Below are positions 46,831 through 56,441 of a DNA stretch of 64,000 nt, one piece after another. How positions within the stretch are numbered: position 1 is the stretch's first letter; every line of letters starts with the position of its first letter. Below the pieces are notes generated by a model that was not told the DNA's origin, did not search any database, and was given only the letters and a program-made list of their open reading frames with translations. Position numbers and translations under genes: made by a program. Source of the stretch: Rhodanobacter sp. C03 (lineage in GTDB: Bacteria; Pseudomonadota; Gammaproteobacteria; Xanthomonadales; Rhodanobacteraceae); the NCBI RefSeq assembly GCF_002001175.1, contig NZ_MUNT01000006.1, forward strand, positions 186,001 through 250,000. The letters run 5' to 3'.

Positions 46831-46869
46831 TTCATTCACTACCACTGTCTATATGGGGAGTAACTCCAA

Positions 46870-48594
46870 ATGAATAGAACAGACTTGGGTGGAACAGCTT
46901 TGAGGAATGGCCTTGCTGGCCTGGCTCGCAGAACGTGCTGGCTTTCGGTTGCCGTTGCCTTGGCCTTCGGCGCAACTACGGTAGCGCAGGCTGCCGTAGT
47001 CATGACCCACCACGTGCGCGATGTCGTGAGCGCACATGCGGCGGCACAGGTCGGCGGCCTTCCCACGCATCAGGTGATGAGCCTCGATGTCGTCTTGCCG
47101 GTGCACAACCAGGCTGGTCTGGATGCGTTCGTGGCGGATGTTGCCAACCCGGCGAGTCCGTCCTTTCGCCAATACCTCACTCCGGCGCAATTCACCGCCA
47201 GATTCGGCCCGACCCAGCAGGACTATGACACCGTCGTCCAGTACCTGCGCAATAACGGGCTGACGGTGACCGGAGGAAGCCGCGATGGCATGGATGTGCA
47301 GGTAAAAGGGCCTGTCTCGGCCGTCGAAGCCGCCTTCAACATCCGCATGCTCACCTATCAACACCCCACCGAGAACCGCGTGTTCTTCAGTCCGGATCGC
47401 GAGCCGACGACCACGCTCGCGATACCGCTCTGGCATGTTTCCGGTCTGGACAACTATTCGTTGCCGCACCCGCTGTTCGTCAAGAAGAGCGACTATGCCC
47501 AGGCCAACGGCATCAATGCTGCAAATGTCGTCTCCCATGCGACGACGGGCTCGGGTCCCTCGGCCTCGTTTTTGGGTAGCGATATGCGCGCTGCCTACTA
47601 TGGCGGCACGGCGCTGACCGGCGCGGGCCAGAACCTGGGCCTGTTCGAATATGAAGGCACCGATCTGGCTGACTTGACGACGTACTACAAGAACGTCAAG
47701 CAGACCAACAATGTTCCGGTCACGCTTCTCTCGACCGACGGCACCAGCACGACCTGCGTCGATACGAAGGCGGGTGGCAGCTGCGACGACACCGAACAGA
47801 CGCTCGACATGACCCAGGCGCTTGGCATGGCGCCGGGGCTCAGCAGTCTGGTGATGTATATCGGTTCCACCGATACCGCCATCATCAGCGCCATGACGAC
47901 GCACAGCCCGCTGCCGACGACAATCGGTTGTTCGTGGGGCTGGACGCCAGCGGATCCGACGACACTGGATCCGTACTTCAAGAAGATGGCCGCCCAAGGC
48001 CAGACCTTCTTCGCGGCATCCGGTGACAGTTCAACCTGGTCGAAGAGAAACGAGGCATGGCCAGCGGACGATGCGTATGTCATCTCCGTCGGTGGAACCG
48101 ACCTGACCACCAGCAGCGCGGCGGGCCCGTGGAAGTCGGAGACTGCCTGGGTCGACAGCGGTGGCGGCATTTCGCCGGACAAGATCGCCATTCCTTCCTG
48201 GCAGAAGCTGTCGGGCGTGATCAATTCGAGCAACAAGGGTTCCACCACCTTGCGCAATGGCCCGGATGTCTCGGCCAACGCCAACTTCACCTTCTACACC
48301 TGCTCCGACCAGACCACCTGCCTTGCCAACGACTACGGCGGCACCAGCTTTGCTGCACCGATGTGGGCAGCCTTCATTGCGCTGGTCAACCAGCAGCTGG
48401 TCGCCAACGGTGGGGCACGGGTCGGCAATTTCAACGCGACCATCTATCCGCAGAATCTGACCAGCACGTATGCCACCGACTTCCATGACATCACCAGCGG
48501 CAAGTCCGGCAGCTATTCGGCGGTGACCGGCTATGACCTGGTGACGGGCTGGGGTAGTCCGAAAGCCGCCCTGATCACGACACTGGCTCAATAA
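46870..48594 (+). CDS. Secreted S53 (sedolisin/kumamolisin-like) peptidase
   Basis: This 574-residue secreted serine-carboxyl peptidase has a signal peptide (LSVAVALAFGATTVAQA) and a pro-domain (LDVVLPVHNQAGLDAFVADVANPASPSFRQYLTPAQFTARFGP in register). The catalytic core has Glu309 and Asp313 (DDTEQTLDM), Asp386 (AASGDSSTW) and Ser493 (YGGTSFAAPMWAAF). The C-terminal calcium site region is FHDITSGKSGSYSAVTGYDLVTGWGSP. Unlike the other S53 gene it has no repeat extension. A GGGGAG lies before the ATG. It is followed by a strong terminator, so it is monocistronic. Confidence 0.95.
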   Translation: MNRTDLGGTALRNGLAGLARRTCWLSVAVALAFGATTVAQAAVVMTHHVRDVVSAHAAAQVGGLPTHQVMSLDVVLPVHNQAGLDAFVADVANPASPSFRQYLTPAQFTARFGPTQQDYDTVVQYLRNNGLTVTGGSRDGMDVQVKGPVSAVEAAFNIRMLTYQHPTENRVFFSPDREPTTTLAIPLWHVSGLDNYSLPHPLFVKKSDYAQANGINAANVVSHATTGSGPSASFLGSDMRAAYYGGTALTGAGQNLGLFEYEGTDLADLTTYYKNVKQTNNVPVTLLSTDGTSTTCVDTKAGGSCDDTEQTLDMTQALGMAPGLSSLVMYIGSTDTAIISAMTTHSPLPTTIGCSWGWTPADPTTLDPYFKKMAAQGQTFFAASGDSSTWSKRNEAWPADDAYVISVGGTDLTTSSAAGPWKSETAWVDSGGGISPDKIAIPSWQKLSGVINSSNKGSTTLRNGPDVSANANFTFYTCSDQTTCLANDYGGTSFAAPMWAAFIALVNQQLVANGGARVGNFNATIYPQNLTSTYATDFHDITSGKSGSYSAVTGYDLVTGWGSPKAALITTLAQ

Positions 48595-48638
48595 CTGCCG
48601 CAGACGCATCTACTCGATAAATATTTGAAACGCTTGAA

Positions 48639-48667
48639 GGCCCGGGGATTCAGCCCGGGCCTTTTTT
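48639..48667 (+). terminator. Intrinsic terminator after the second S53 gene
   Basis: GGCCCGGG (48639-48646) pairs with CCCGGGCC (48654-48661), followed by TTTTTT. It lies 45 bases after the stop codon and is a canonical Rho-independent terminator. Confidence 0.9.
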
Positions 48668-48824
48668 CGCGCACGAGTCTGGCATGACAATGCCGTTGCA
48701 TACGTTTGTGCGTGTTCGGGATGAGCCACTCCCGTTCTCGGTGCCGGCTTGAGACATTCAGACCGTCGCGCACAGCTGCTTCTACGCCGAGCCTCGACCC
48801 ACACGCTCCAAAGGTTCTTTCAGA

Positions 48825-50030
48825 TCAGGCAGGGAGGTTTGCAAACCGACGGCAATGTTCCAGGTAGGCGCCTTCGTGGGCTTTCACCAGTTCCACGACG
48901 CTTTGCCATAGCCAGGACGGCGCATCGATGGTTTTCGGCCGGTTACGACTCAGCTCTTGCAGCCAGCGCTCCCGGTCAGCGGTTTTCATCTGGTGAACAT
49001 GCGCGCGCCCTACGACATTTCCGAGGTAGGCGGCTACCTCCATCGCCTGGTCCTGGCTCAAATGTTCGAGGTCGATTTTCAGGTCCTGCGGCAGCAGCTC
49101 GCGCAGAAAGACCGCCTTGCCTTGAATGCGTCCGGCAAGCATGCGTTCGCCGAGGTTGGGTGCAAGGTGGAGCGCACCCTGGATGATCCGCAATGCGTTG
49201 TCCTTCGGCATCTGGACCTTTGGGGCTCTTGGTGCAGCGGAGCGAACGGCTTCCTTGACGTCGATGAGGCAAAGACTGCTCTCCGGGTCCTTCGACTCAC
49301 CCACCCTGAGCAGGACGGCATAGCGCAGAAGCCCCAGCGAGCTGCAGCCTTTGACCCAATAAGCCGCGTCCAGCATCTCCACCTGATCCTTGGCGTCGCG
49401 ATGAATCAGGGAAGTGGCGAGCACTCGAACTTCCTCGGTCGACATGAGCCGCTTCAGTTCCGCTCGCTCGGCGTCTGAAATCGGCCAGTAATTCTTCGAC
49501 AGGGGAATGTTGGGCTCGAGGCCTTCAATCCGTTCGGCGGCCAAATGCTTCCACTTGCGTCGCAGCGCGCGCTTCATGATGAGTTGAATCGTTTCCGGCC
49601 GTTTTTGCATCGCCTTGCGACTGCCCGGCTTGGCGCTTAGCGCCAATTCGTAACCGACGATGAGCTGTTCCATCATCTTTGCGGTGATTACACCTGGCAG
49701 GTCCGACCCACGCGCAGCCATCGCCAGTGAAACCCCAAGCCGGATGATGTCGTGGGCAGGGTTGCCGATGACGGTCTGGTCAAGATCGCGGATCTGGACA
49801 TTGATGTTGCCGTCCGCGTCCGCGATGGGCCCGATATTGCTGACATGGCAATCACCACAAATCCACACGGGCGGACCGTGGGGAAGCACGCGATCCGACG
49901 CCTCCAGCCATTCATAGAATTGGATGGTATTGCCGCGTACATAGGCATGCGCGGACTTCGCCATCTTGAGATTGCGCAACCGGGTGAGCTTTTCGTCGCG
50001 GTGTGCAGGAGCCGGGTACTTCTTGCCCAT
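48825..50030 (-). CDS. DUF2252 family protein
   Basis: The 401-residue protein matches DUF2252. It has KLTRLRNLKMAKSAHAYVRGN, VWICGDCHVSNIG, INVQIRDLDQTVIGNPAHDIIRLGVSLAMAAR, KGCSSLGLLRYAVLLRVG, SLCLIDVKEA and VVGRAHVHQM. The GDCHxxN and later DLDQ motifs recall the catalytic loop and metal site of protein-kinase-like aminoglycoside or HipA-type phosphotransferases. Activity is unproven and the substrate is unknown. It is followed by no clear terminator and preceded by a lone receiver gene 157 bases away on the same strand. Confidence 0.9.
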   Translation of the reverse strand: MGKKYPAPAHRDEKLTRLRNLKMAKSAHAYVRGNTIQFYEWLEASDRVLPHGPPVWICGDCHVSNIGPIADADGNINVQIRDLDQTVIGNPAHDIIRLGVSLAMAARGSDLPGVITAKMMEQLIVGYELALSAKPGSRKAMQKRPETIQLIMKRALRRKWKHLAAERIEGLEPNIPLSKNYWPISDAERAELKRLMSTEEVRVLATSLIHRDAKDQVEMLDAAYWVKGCSSLGLLRYAVLLRVGESKDPESSLCLIDVKEAVRSAAPRAPKVQMPKDNALRIIQGALHLAPNLGERMLAGRIQGKAVFLRELLPQDLKIDLEHLSQDQAMEVAAYLGNVVGRAHVHQMKTADRERWLQELSRNRPKTIDAPSWLWQSVVELVKAHEGAYLEHCRRFANLPA

Positions 50031-50187
50031 ATCTGATTGCCCGAAAGTTTCCGATGAGGCCAGACATCGTCAGCATTTTCGTCGCGCAGGTGCCTGGCCA
50101 GCGAGGGAGTATTTCCCTGATGACGTGAAAAGGGCATGCCCATGCAGTCGCGCGTGATTTCTCGATGCGGGGACTTTGAACAGGCTC

Positions 50188-50574
50188 TTATGCCGAATCC
50201 CGACCCACACGCCCCAACGCTTCCCCAATCGCCGTCAGCAACTGTTCTCCACCAAACGGTTTGCGCAGAAAGACACCCCGTTCCGGAATCTCGGCGCAAT
50301 GCACTTCCGGGTCGGCGGTGATCACGACCACGGCGATGGCGGGGTACTGCTCGATGGCCTTTTGGCTGATGTCGATGCCGGTCATGCTGCCGGCCAGGAC
50401 GACGTCGGCAACGATGACGTCGATCTTCTGTGCATTCAGCAGGTGGCTGGCGGCACCCACGGAGCCCTGGGCGCGGATGGTCTGAAAGTCACCCGTCGCA
50501 GTTAGATGCAGGTCGATCGATTCCAGCACCAGGGCATCGTCATCGACGATGAGTACGGTTTTCTTCGTGTCCAC
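50188..50574 (-). CDS. Single-domain response regulator (receiver only)
   Basis: The 128-residue protein is one CheY-like receiver: TVLIVDDDALVLES acidic pair, phospho-Asp in DVIVADVVLAGSMTGID, Thr in VVVITADPE and Lys in GVFLRKPFGG. No output domain follows, so it would act by protein interaction or in a phosphorelay. The GTG at 50574, preceded by GGGGG, gives the usual short start (VDTKKTVLIVDDD); an ATG at 50601 would add nine residues. No cognate kinase is adjacent. Confidence 0.88.
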   Translation of the reverse strand: MDTKKTVLIVDDDALVLESIDLHLTATGDFQTIRAQGSVGAASHLLNAQKIDVIVADVVLAGSMTGIDISQKAIEQYPAIAVVVITADPEVHCAEIPERGVFLRKPFGGEQLLTAIGEALGRVGRDSA

Positions 50575-50655
50575 GCACAGCCCCCAAGGCCATTCCGGCA
50601 TGGCACAGCATATTCCCAGTTTGCCGACAAAAGCATGCGGGTCCGGGACGCCCTT

Positions 50656-51942
50656 TCAATCCCCCCAGGTAACGAACATCACCACGGCCGCTGCCGCCAT
50701 TGCCGCCGTGGCGAGCCAGCCGAACAGCTTCAACGGCCACGGCATGGTGAACTTGCCCATCACTTTGCGGCTGGAGCCCATCAGCATCATCACGAGCATC
50801 AGCGGTACCGCTGCCACGCCATTGATCACCGCGCTCCAGTACAGCGCCTTGATCGGGTCGAGCGGAGTCAGGTTCAGCGCGATGCCGGCGAGACTGGCGA
50901 CGATCAGCACGCCATAGAAGAACTTGGCCTCGTGCAGCTTGTTCTCCAGTCCGCTGTGCTGGCCGAACGCACCGCATGCGGCATAGGCGGTGGCGCCAGC
51001 CAACACCGGCAGGGCCAGCAGGCCGGTACCGATGATGCCGGCGGCGAACAGCGCGAACGCCAGCTTGCCGGCCAGTGGCCGCAGCGCTTCGGCGGCCTCG
51101 GACGAGGACTGGATGTCGGTCTTGCCGTGGGCATGCAGCACCACGGCGGCGGTGAGGATGATGAAAAAGGCGATCAGGTTGGAGAAAACCATGCCGATCG
51201 TGGTGTCGATGCCGATGCGGCGGAGGGCGCTGGGCGCCTGCTTGGGGGCTCTGCGCAGTGACCTTCGTCGCTTGTTCGATCCGATCTCTTCCACTTCCTG
51301 TGCTGCCTGCCAACAGAACAGGTAGGGACTTATGGTGGTGCCTAGCAGGGCGACCAGACCGACGGCGTACTTGGCATTCCAGCTGATCGGCGGCACCACG
51401 ATGCTCTTGAGTACGGCTGGCCATGGCACATCGACCACCATGACGGTTGCCACGTAGGCGAACAGGCTCAGTGTGAGCAGCTTGAGGATCGGCGAATAGC
51501 GGGTGAACGGAATGAAGATCTGCAGCAGCAGCGACAACACGGCAAAGGCTGCTGCGTAGACTAGCGCCGGACCACCGATCAGCAACTTTAGCGCGGCACC
51601 CATGGCGCCGATATCCGCCGCCAGGTTGATCACGTTTGCCACGATGATGGAGACGACCAGGCCGTATACCAGCGTCCTGGGGTAATGCGTACGGATACCC
51701 TCCATCAGGCCGCGGCCGGTGACTCGCCCGATGCCGGCACTGATGCCCTGGATCGCGATCATCAGCGGCATGGTCAGCAGGATGCACCACAGCATGCCGT
51801 AGCCGAATGCCGCGCCCACCTGCGAGTAGGTGGCGATGCCGCTGGGGTCGTCGTCAGCTGCACCGGTGATCAGGCCGGCACCCAGGTTCGCCCACGGCGG
51901 TGTTTCCAGCCCGCCATCTTCGGTGTTCTTGCGACTGACCAT
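50656..51942 (-). CDS. NRAMP-family divalent metal transporter
   Basis: The 428-residue inner-membrane protein has about 11 helices. It shows the NRAMP helix-1 motif as DDDPSGIATYSQVGA (canonical DPGN is changed to DPSG) and further features YLFCWQAAQEVEE, TAAVVLHAHGKTD and IGTGLLALPVLAGATAYA. It resembles the Nramp-related branch with altered metal-site residues in which selectivity may differ (for example Mg-like or unknown). The lysine/arginine-rich loop SNKRRRSLRRAPKQ faces the cytoplasm. ATG 51942 is preferred; another at 51987 exists. It is divergent from the photolyase gene. Confidence 0.88.
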   Translation of the reverse strand: MVSRKNTEDGGLETPPWANLGAGLITGAADDDPSGIATYSQVGAAFGYGMLWCILLTMPLMIAIQGISAGIGRVTGRGLMEGIRTHYPRTLVYGLVVSIIVANVINLAADIGAMGAALKLLIGGPALVYAAAFAVLSLLLQIFIPFTRYSPILKLLTLSLFAYVATVMVVDVPWPAVLKSIVVPPISWNAKYAVGLVALLGTTISPYLFCWQAAQEVEEIGSNKRRRSLRRAPKQAPSALRRIGIDTTIGMVFSNLIAFFIILTAAVVLHAHGKTDIQSSSEAAEALRPLAGKLAFALFAAGIIGTGLLALPVLAGATAYAACGAFGQHSGLENKLHEAKFFYGVLIVASLAGIALNLTPLDPIKALYWSAVINGVAAVPLMLVMMLMGSSRKVMGKFTMPWPLKLFGWLATAAMAAAAVVMFVTWGD

Positions 51943-52096
51943 GGCGGTATTCCCAATGCGTGAAGTGCCGAGCCGAACGTGGCGCACGGGACGATGAGCT
52001 TCCCCAAGCGTGCAGCATCGGCGGGTCGATGCGGTGACGGCGTGAATATCGAAGCACGGACAGGCTGTGCTGCATCTGCTCCCGTAAACTCACCCG

Positions 52097-53512
52097 ATGA
52101 CCACAGCCATCTTGCTGTCTCGCCGCGACCTGCGCCTGACCGACAACCCGGCGCTCACGGCTGCGTGCGCCGCGCATGAGCAGGTGCTGCCGCTCTACAT
52201 TCATGCACCCGGCGAGGAGGCTGACTGGGCGCCGGGAGCGGCGAGCCGCTGGTGGCTGCATCACTCGCTCGCATCGTTGCAGCAAAGTTTGCGAACGCAT
52301 GGCGGCGAGCTGCATATCCGCCAAGGCGACACGCTTGCCGTGCTGCAGACCTTGCTGGAACAGACCAATGCTGGCGCGGTGTACTGGAATCGCTTGTACG
52401 AACCAGCTGCGATCGAACGCGACAAACGAATCAAGACGGTGCTGCGTGAGCAGGGTGTCGAAGTGCACAGCTGCAATGCTGCGCTGTGGTGCGAGCCGTG
52501 GCAGATCGCCACGAAGCAGGACGAGCCGTATCGGGTATTTACACCGTACTGGCGCAACTTGCGCACGCAGTTGAGCGCAGCCGCGCCGTTGCCGGTGCCA
52601 TCCTCGCTGCGCTGCGCGAAGGTGGCAGACAGCGTGCCGCTGGAATCGCTGGCGTTGTTGCCGAAGAGCAGCTGGGACAGCGGCCTGCGCGAAGCATGGA
52701 TGCCGGGCGAGCAGGGCGCACAGGAGATGCTGGAGCTGTTCGGCGACGATGCGATCGGCGACTACGCGCAGGCACGCGATCTGCCGGCGCGGTATGGCAC
52801 TTCACGGTTGTCGCCGCACCTGCACTTCGGCGAGATTTCGCCGCGGCAGATCCATCACGCACTGCATGCGCAATCACAGCGCGTGGACGCAAGGCGACGC
52901 CCAGATATCGAACCCTATCTGCGCGAGCTGGGCTGGCGCGAGTTCGCGCATCACCTGCTGTATCACTTCCCGCGCACACCGATGGAGAACTTCAATCCAC
53001 GTTTCGACGGTTTCCGCTGGGCCGCTGCTGACGAGGCGCTGTTGCAGCGCTGGCAACAGGGGCGCACCGGTATCCCGCTGGTCGACGCCGGCATGCGTGA
53101 GCTGTGGCATACCGGCTGGATGCACAACCGCGTGCGCATGATCGTCGCCAGTTTCCTCACCAAGAACCTGCGCCAGCACTGGCAGCACGGTGCGCGCTGG
53201 TTCTGGGACACGCTGGTGGATGCGGATCTCGCCAACAACACGCTGGGCTGGCAGTGGGTGGCTGGCTGTGGCGCGGATGCGGCGCCGTATTTCCGCGTAT
53301 TCAACCCGCTGACGCAGGCGCTGAAGTTCGATCCGCAGGGCATCTATCTGCGCCGGTGGTTGCCGGAATTGGCGGAAGCGCCAACCGCCATGCTGCATGA
53401 GCCATGGAAGGATCCGGCGCTGTTGAAACGCAACGGTTACCCGGCGCCGATGGTGGACCTCGGCGCATCACGCGCCGAGGCACTGGCGGCGTATCAGCTC
53501 TCGCGCGGCTGA
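52097..53512 (+). CDS. phr: Deoxyribodipyrimidine photolyase
   Basis: This enzyme repairs cyclobutane pyrimidine dimers using blue light with FADH- and an antenna cofactor. The 471-residue protein has the N-terminal alpha/beta antenna domain (ILLSRRDLRLTDNPAL). The FAD domain has ARYGTSRLSPHLHFGEISPRQ, LGWREFAHHLLYHFP, GRTGIPLVDAGMRELWHTGWMHNRVRMIVASFLTKNL and the tryptophan-rich ARWFWDTLVDADLANNTLGWQWVAGCGADAAPYFRVFNP. These mark a class I CPD photolyase. Its 3' end overlaps the convergent antiporter gene by 19 bases. Confidence 0.96.
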   Translation: MTTAILLSRRDLRLTDNPALTAACAAHEQVLPLYIHAPGEEADWAPGAASRWWLHHSLASLQQSLRTHGGELHIRQGDTLAVLQTLLEQTNAGAVYWNRLYEPAAIERDKRIKTVLREQGVEVHSCNAALWCEPWQIATKQDEPYRVFTPYWRNLRTQLSAAAPLPVPSSLRCAKVADSVPLESLALLPKSSWDSGLREAWMPGEQGAQEMLELFGDDAIGDYAQARDLPARYGTSRLSPHLHFGEISPRQIHHALHAQSQRVDARRRPDIEPYLRELGWREFAHHLLYHFPRTPMENFNPRFDGFRWAAADEALLQRWQQGRTGIPLVDAGMRELWHTGWMHNRVRMIVASFLTKNLRQHWQHGARWFWDTLVDADLANNTLGWQWVAGCGADAAPYFRVFNPLTQALKFDPQGIYLRRWLPELAEAPTAMLHEPWKDPALLKRNGYPAPMVDLGASRAEALAAYQLSRG

Positions 53513-54696
53513 TCGGCGGTTTCCGTGCTGCCGCCACGCTTCAGCAGCCATGCCAGCACCGGTGGTGTCACCATCGCAGTAAGCAGCGACATCGCCACGA
53601 TGATCGCGTAGATACGGTTGTTGAAGACGCCGGCGGCGAGGCCGAGGCTGGCGATCACCACGCCGACCTCACCGCGCGGCACCATGCCGAAACCGATGAT
53701 GGTGGCGCTGCGCTTGCCCAGCGACAGCGAACCGAGCCAGCCGCCGGCGAGTTTGGAGACGATCGCGATCGCGGTGACTGCGGCGAGCATCAGCAGGGCA
53801 TCCGCATTGGCCAGTTCATGCAGATCGATCTTGCTGCCGGTGACCACGAAGAAGAACGGCGTGAGCAGCGCGAGCAACGGCATGGTCTGCTTTTCCAGCG
53901 TGTGCTGCTGGCGCGTTTCCGAAGCGATCATGCCGGCGAGGAAGGCGCCGATGATCGCGGCCAGTCCGAACAGGGTGGACAGGTAGGCCAGCCCGAGGCA
54001 CAGCGCCAGCACGATCATCAGCGGCGAATGCGGGGCCAGCGGCTTTTCCAGCCAGTTGGAGTTCCAGCGCATCACCCGCGCCCCACCCAGGCCGACCACC
54101 GCGATGAAGCCGATTGCGCCGGCCAGCACCATCAGCAGGTGTGAGAGATTGAAGCCACCGCCGCCCTGCATCGAGACCACCACGCCGAGCAGCAGCATTG
54201 CGAGGATGTCGTCGATCACCGCGGCGCCGAGGATCACCTTGCTCTCGACGCGCTGCAGTGCGTTCAATTCCTGCAGTACGCGCGCGGTGATGCCGGCCGA
54301 GGTGGCGACGAAGGCGGCGGCCACGAACAACGACTTGTCCCAGTCGAAGCCGCTGCCATGCGCCCACACGCTGCCCATGCCGAACGGCACCAGCACGCCG
54401 AGCACGCCGACCAGGAAGGCCACCTTGCCGACTTTCTTCAGATCCTCCAGCCTGGTTTCCAGGCCCACCGAGAACAGCAGCAGCACTACGCCGATTTCTG
54501 CCAGCACATCCAGCGGCGTGCCGATCGCAGTCTGCTCGGGGGTGATCCAGCCGAGCAGCGACGGGCCGATCACGCAGCCGGCGGCGATCTCGCCGACCAC
54601 GCCAGGCAGCTTCAACCGTTGCGCGATCTCGCCGCCGACCTGGGCTGCGACGAACACGATGAACAGGGTGAACAGGATGTCGCTGGCGTGTTCCAT
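53494..54696 (-). CDS. KefB-type cation:proton antiporter (CPA2)
   Basis: The 400-residue inner-membrane protein has about 12 helices. The CPA2 features are LKLPGVVGEIAAGCVIGPSLLGW, VLLLFSVGLETRLEDLKKVG, SAGITARVLQELNAL, VILGAAVIDDILAMLLLGVV with the paired Asp ion-binding site, and GMVPRGEVGVVIASLGLA. It lacks the C-terminal RCK/TrkA_N domain of full KefB/KefC, as expected for NhaP/GerN/NapA-like exchangers. The ATG at 54696 opens at the first helix. It is convergent with the photolyase gene and overlaps it. Confidence 0.92.
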   Translation of the reverse strand: MEHASDILFTLFIVFVAAQVGGEIAQRLKLPGVVGEIAAGCVIGPSLLGWITPEQTAIGTPLDVLAEIGVVLLLFSVGLETRLEDLKKVGKVAFLVGVLGVLVPFGMGSVWAHGSGFDWDKSLFVAAAFVATSAGITARVLQELNALQRVESKVILGAAVIDDILAMLLLGVVVSMQGGGGFNLSHLLMVLAGAIGFIAVVGLGGARVMRWNSNWLEKPLAPHSPLMIVLALCLGLAYLSTLFGLAAIIGAFLAGMIASETRQQHTLEKQTMPLLALLTPFFFVVTGSKIDLHELANADALLMLAAVTAIAIVSKLAGGWLGSLSLGKRSATIIGFGMVPRGEVGVVIASLGLAAGVFNNRIYAIIVAMSLLTAMVTPPVLAWLLKRGGSTETADQPRES

Positions 54697-54776
54697 GCGG
54701 CGCGTCCAGGCTGTCGGGAGAGCCTGCATCCTACATGCGTGCTGTGGTGCCGTGACAGCACCTTCAACGGGTCCGG

Positions 54777-56252
54777 TTACTCGGTTGCGGCGGCGCCAGG
54801 CAGCGGGCGATCGTGCCGCAACCGGCTGAATACCCGGCTGGCGATGGCGGTGATCGCGGCCAGCAGCAGCACGGTCCAGCGGAACGCGACGACATAGTCG
54901 TCGTGCGCGTGTCCCTGCAACAGCGCTTCCATCAGCAGGGTGGACAGCGCGATGCCGAAACTCATCGCCAGGTATTGCGCGGTCGATGCCATCGACGAGG
55001 CCATCGAGGCGTGCTTGATGTCCAGGTCGTTGTAGATCAGCGTGTTCATCGCGGTGTATTGCAGACCGGAGAAACTGCCGTAGAGGAAGGTGAGCAGAGT
55101 GATGAACCAGACCGGCGAGGTCGGGCCGAGCAGGGCGAATGCGGCCAACAGCACCGACATTATCAGCGTGTTGCCGAGCAGCAGGCGGCGGTAACCGAAG
55201 TGGATCAGGGCCCGGTTGATTACCCATTTGGCGCTGATCGATCCAAGCGCCTGCGGCACCATCATCAGGCCGGCCATCAGCGGCGACCAGCCGCACCCCA
55301 CCTGCAGGAACAGCACCAGCAACAGGAACATGCCGGAGATACCGAGTCGGGTGAACAGGCCGCCGGCCAGTGCTACCCAAACACTGCGCACGCGCAACAG
55401 GCTGAGGTCCGCCACCGGATGTGCGGTACGCCGGCTGTGCCATACATAGACGGTGCCCAGCAGCAGTGCGAGCGCAGCGTAGAGTCCGAGCTGATCCCAT
55501 GGGACCGGCTTGCTGCCGGCCAGTTCCGATGCAGTGAGCAGTAGCGCCGAAGCGGAGGCAAACAGCAGGAAGCCGAACAGGTCGAAACGGTTCGCATGTT
55601 CCATACGATAGTCAGGCATGTCGCGCCGGTTCATCCACACACCGGCAATCGCCACCGGCACGTTGATCAGGAAGATCAGCCGCCATGAAGTGAATTCGAC
55701 CAGCGCGCCACCGAGCAAGGGGCCGAGCACCGAACCGAGCAGCCCGAACGTGGCCACGGTGCTCATGGCGCGTACGAATTCGCGCTTGGCGATACTACGC
55801 ACCAGCACGTAACGGCCTACCGGCATCAGCGAGGCGCCACCGATACCTTGCAGCACGCGCGCGGCGACCAGCTGCGGCAGCGTCTGTGCCAGGCCGCACA
55901 GCAGCGAGCCAAGACCAAACACCACGATCGCGATGCCGAATACGCGCCGGGTGCCCAGCCGATCGCACAGCCACGGGCTGGCGGGAATCAGGATCGCCAG
56001 GGTCAGCACGTAACTGGTCAGCGCCGTGCGCATGCCCAGCGGCGTCACTTGCAATGCCTCGGCCATTGCCGGAACCGCCGTGTTGACCACGGTGGAGTCC
56101 AGCGATTGCATGAAGAACGCGGCGGCGACCAACCACAGCAGGCCGCGGTAGCGCTCGCGCGTGGAAACTTCAGACAGCGCTGCTGAAACCGTCGCTGGCA
56201 TGGAGGCAGCGGAGGCGGCAGCGTGAGGATCCGCAGCGGCTTGGGGTGACAT
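54777..56252 (-). CDS. MFS drug:H+ antiporter, DHA2 (EmrB/QacA-like)
   Basis: The 491-residue protein has about 14 helices. DHA2 motifs are FMQSLDSTVVNTAVPAMAEALQ (motif D1), LCDRLGTRRVFGIAI (motif A), ARVLQGIGGASLMPVGRYVLVRS (motif B) and GPLLGGALVEFTSWRLIFLINVPVA (motif C). It should export hydrophobic or cationic compounds. No adjacent EmrA-type membrane fusion protein is present. The start at 56252 includes a 30-residue Ala-rich cytoplasmic extension; an ATG at residue 18 is an alternative. It is divergent from rnk. Confidence 0.93.
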   Translation of the reverse strand: MSPQAAADPHAAASAASMPATVSAALSEVSTRERYRGLLWLVAAAFFMQSLDSTVVNTAVPAMAEALQVTPLGMRTALTSYVLTLAILIPASPWLCDRLGTRRVFGIAIVVFGLGSLLCGLAQTLPQLVAARVLQGIGGASLMPVGRYVLVRSIAKREFVRAMSTVATFGLLGSVLGPLLGGALVEFTSWRLIFLINVPVAIAGVWMNRRDMPDYRMEHANRFDLFGFLLFASASALLLTASELAGSKPVPWDQLGLYAALALLLGTVYVWHSRRTAHPVADLSLLRVRSVWVALAGGLFTRLGISGMFLLLVLFLQVGCGWSPLMAGLMMVPQALGSISAKWVINRALIHFGYRRLLLGNTLIMSVLLAAFALLGPTSPVWFITLLTFLYGSFSGLQYTAMNTLIYNDLDIKHASMASSMASTAQYLAMSFGIALSTLLMEALLQGHAHDDYVVAFRWTVLLLAAITAIASRVFSRLRHDRPLPGAAATE

Positions 56253-56441
56253 GACGCGGCATAATACCTGTTATGACAGCTTGATTTTCGTCGCGGGCTT
56301 GCGCAGAGTCAGGTCAGTTTCATCTGCGCGTCATTGCCACAACGGCATGACAACCATACAACGACCACACGCGCCGGGGCGGTTTCGTTCCGGCGCGTGC
56401 TTTTGTGCGGCAGGAGCCGCCAGCATCAGGAAGGAATAGCC

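Larger units (their letters stand above)
46392..46869. other. Intergenic region between MarR and second S53 peptidase
   Basis: This 478-base divergent region holds the MarR operon promoter and operator on its left and the S53 leader on its right, including a repeat/hairpin at 46792-46830. A 73-codon minus-strand frame (46428-46649) overlaps the operator side, has no recognisable family and is not called. Confidence 0.55.
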
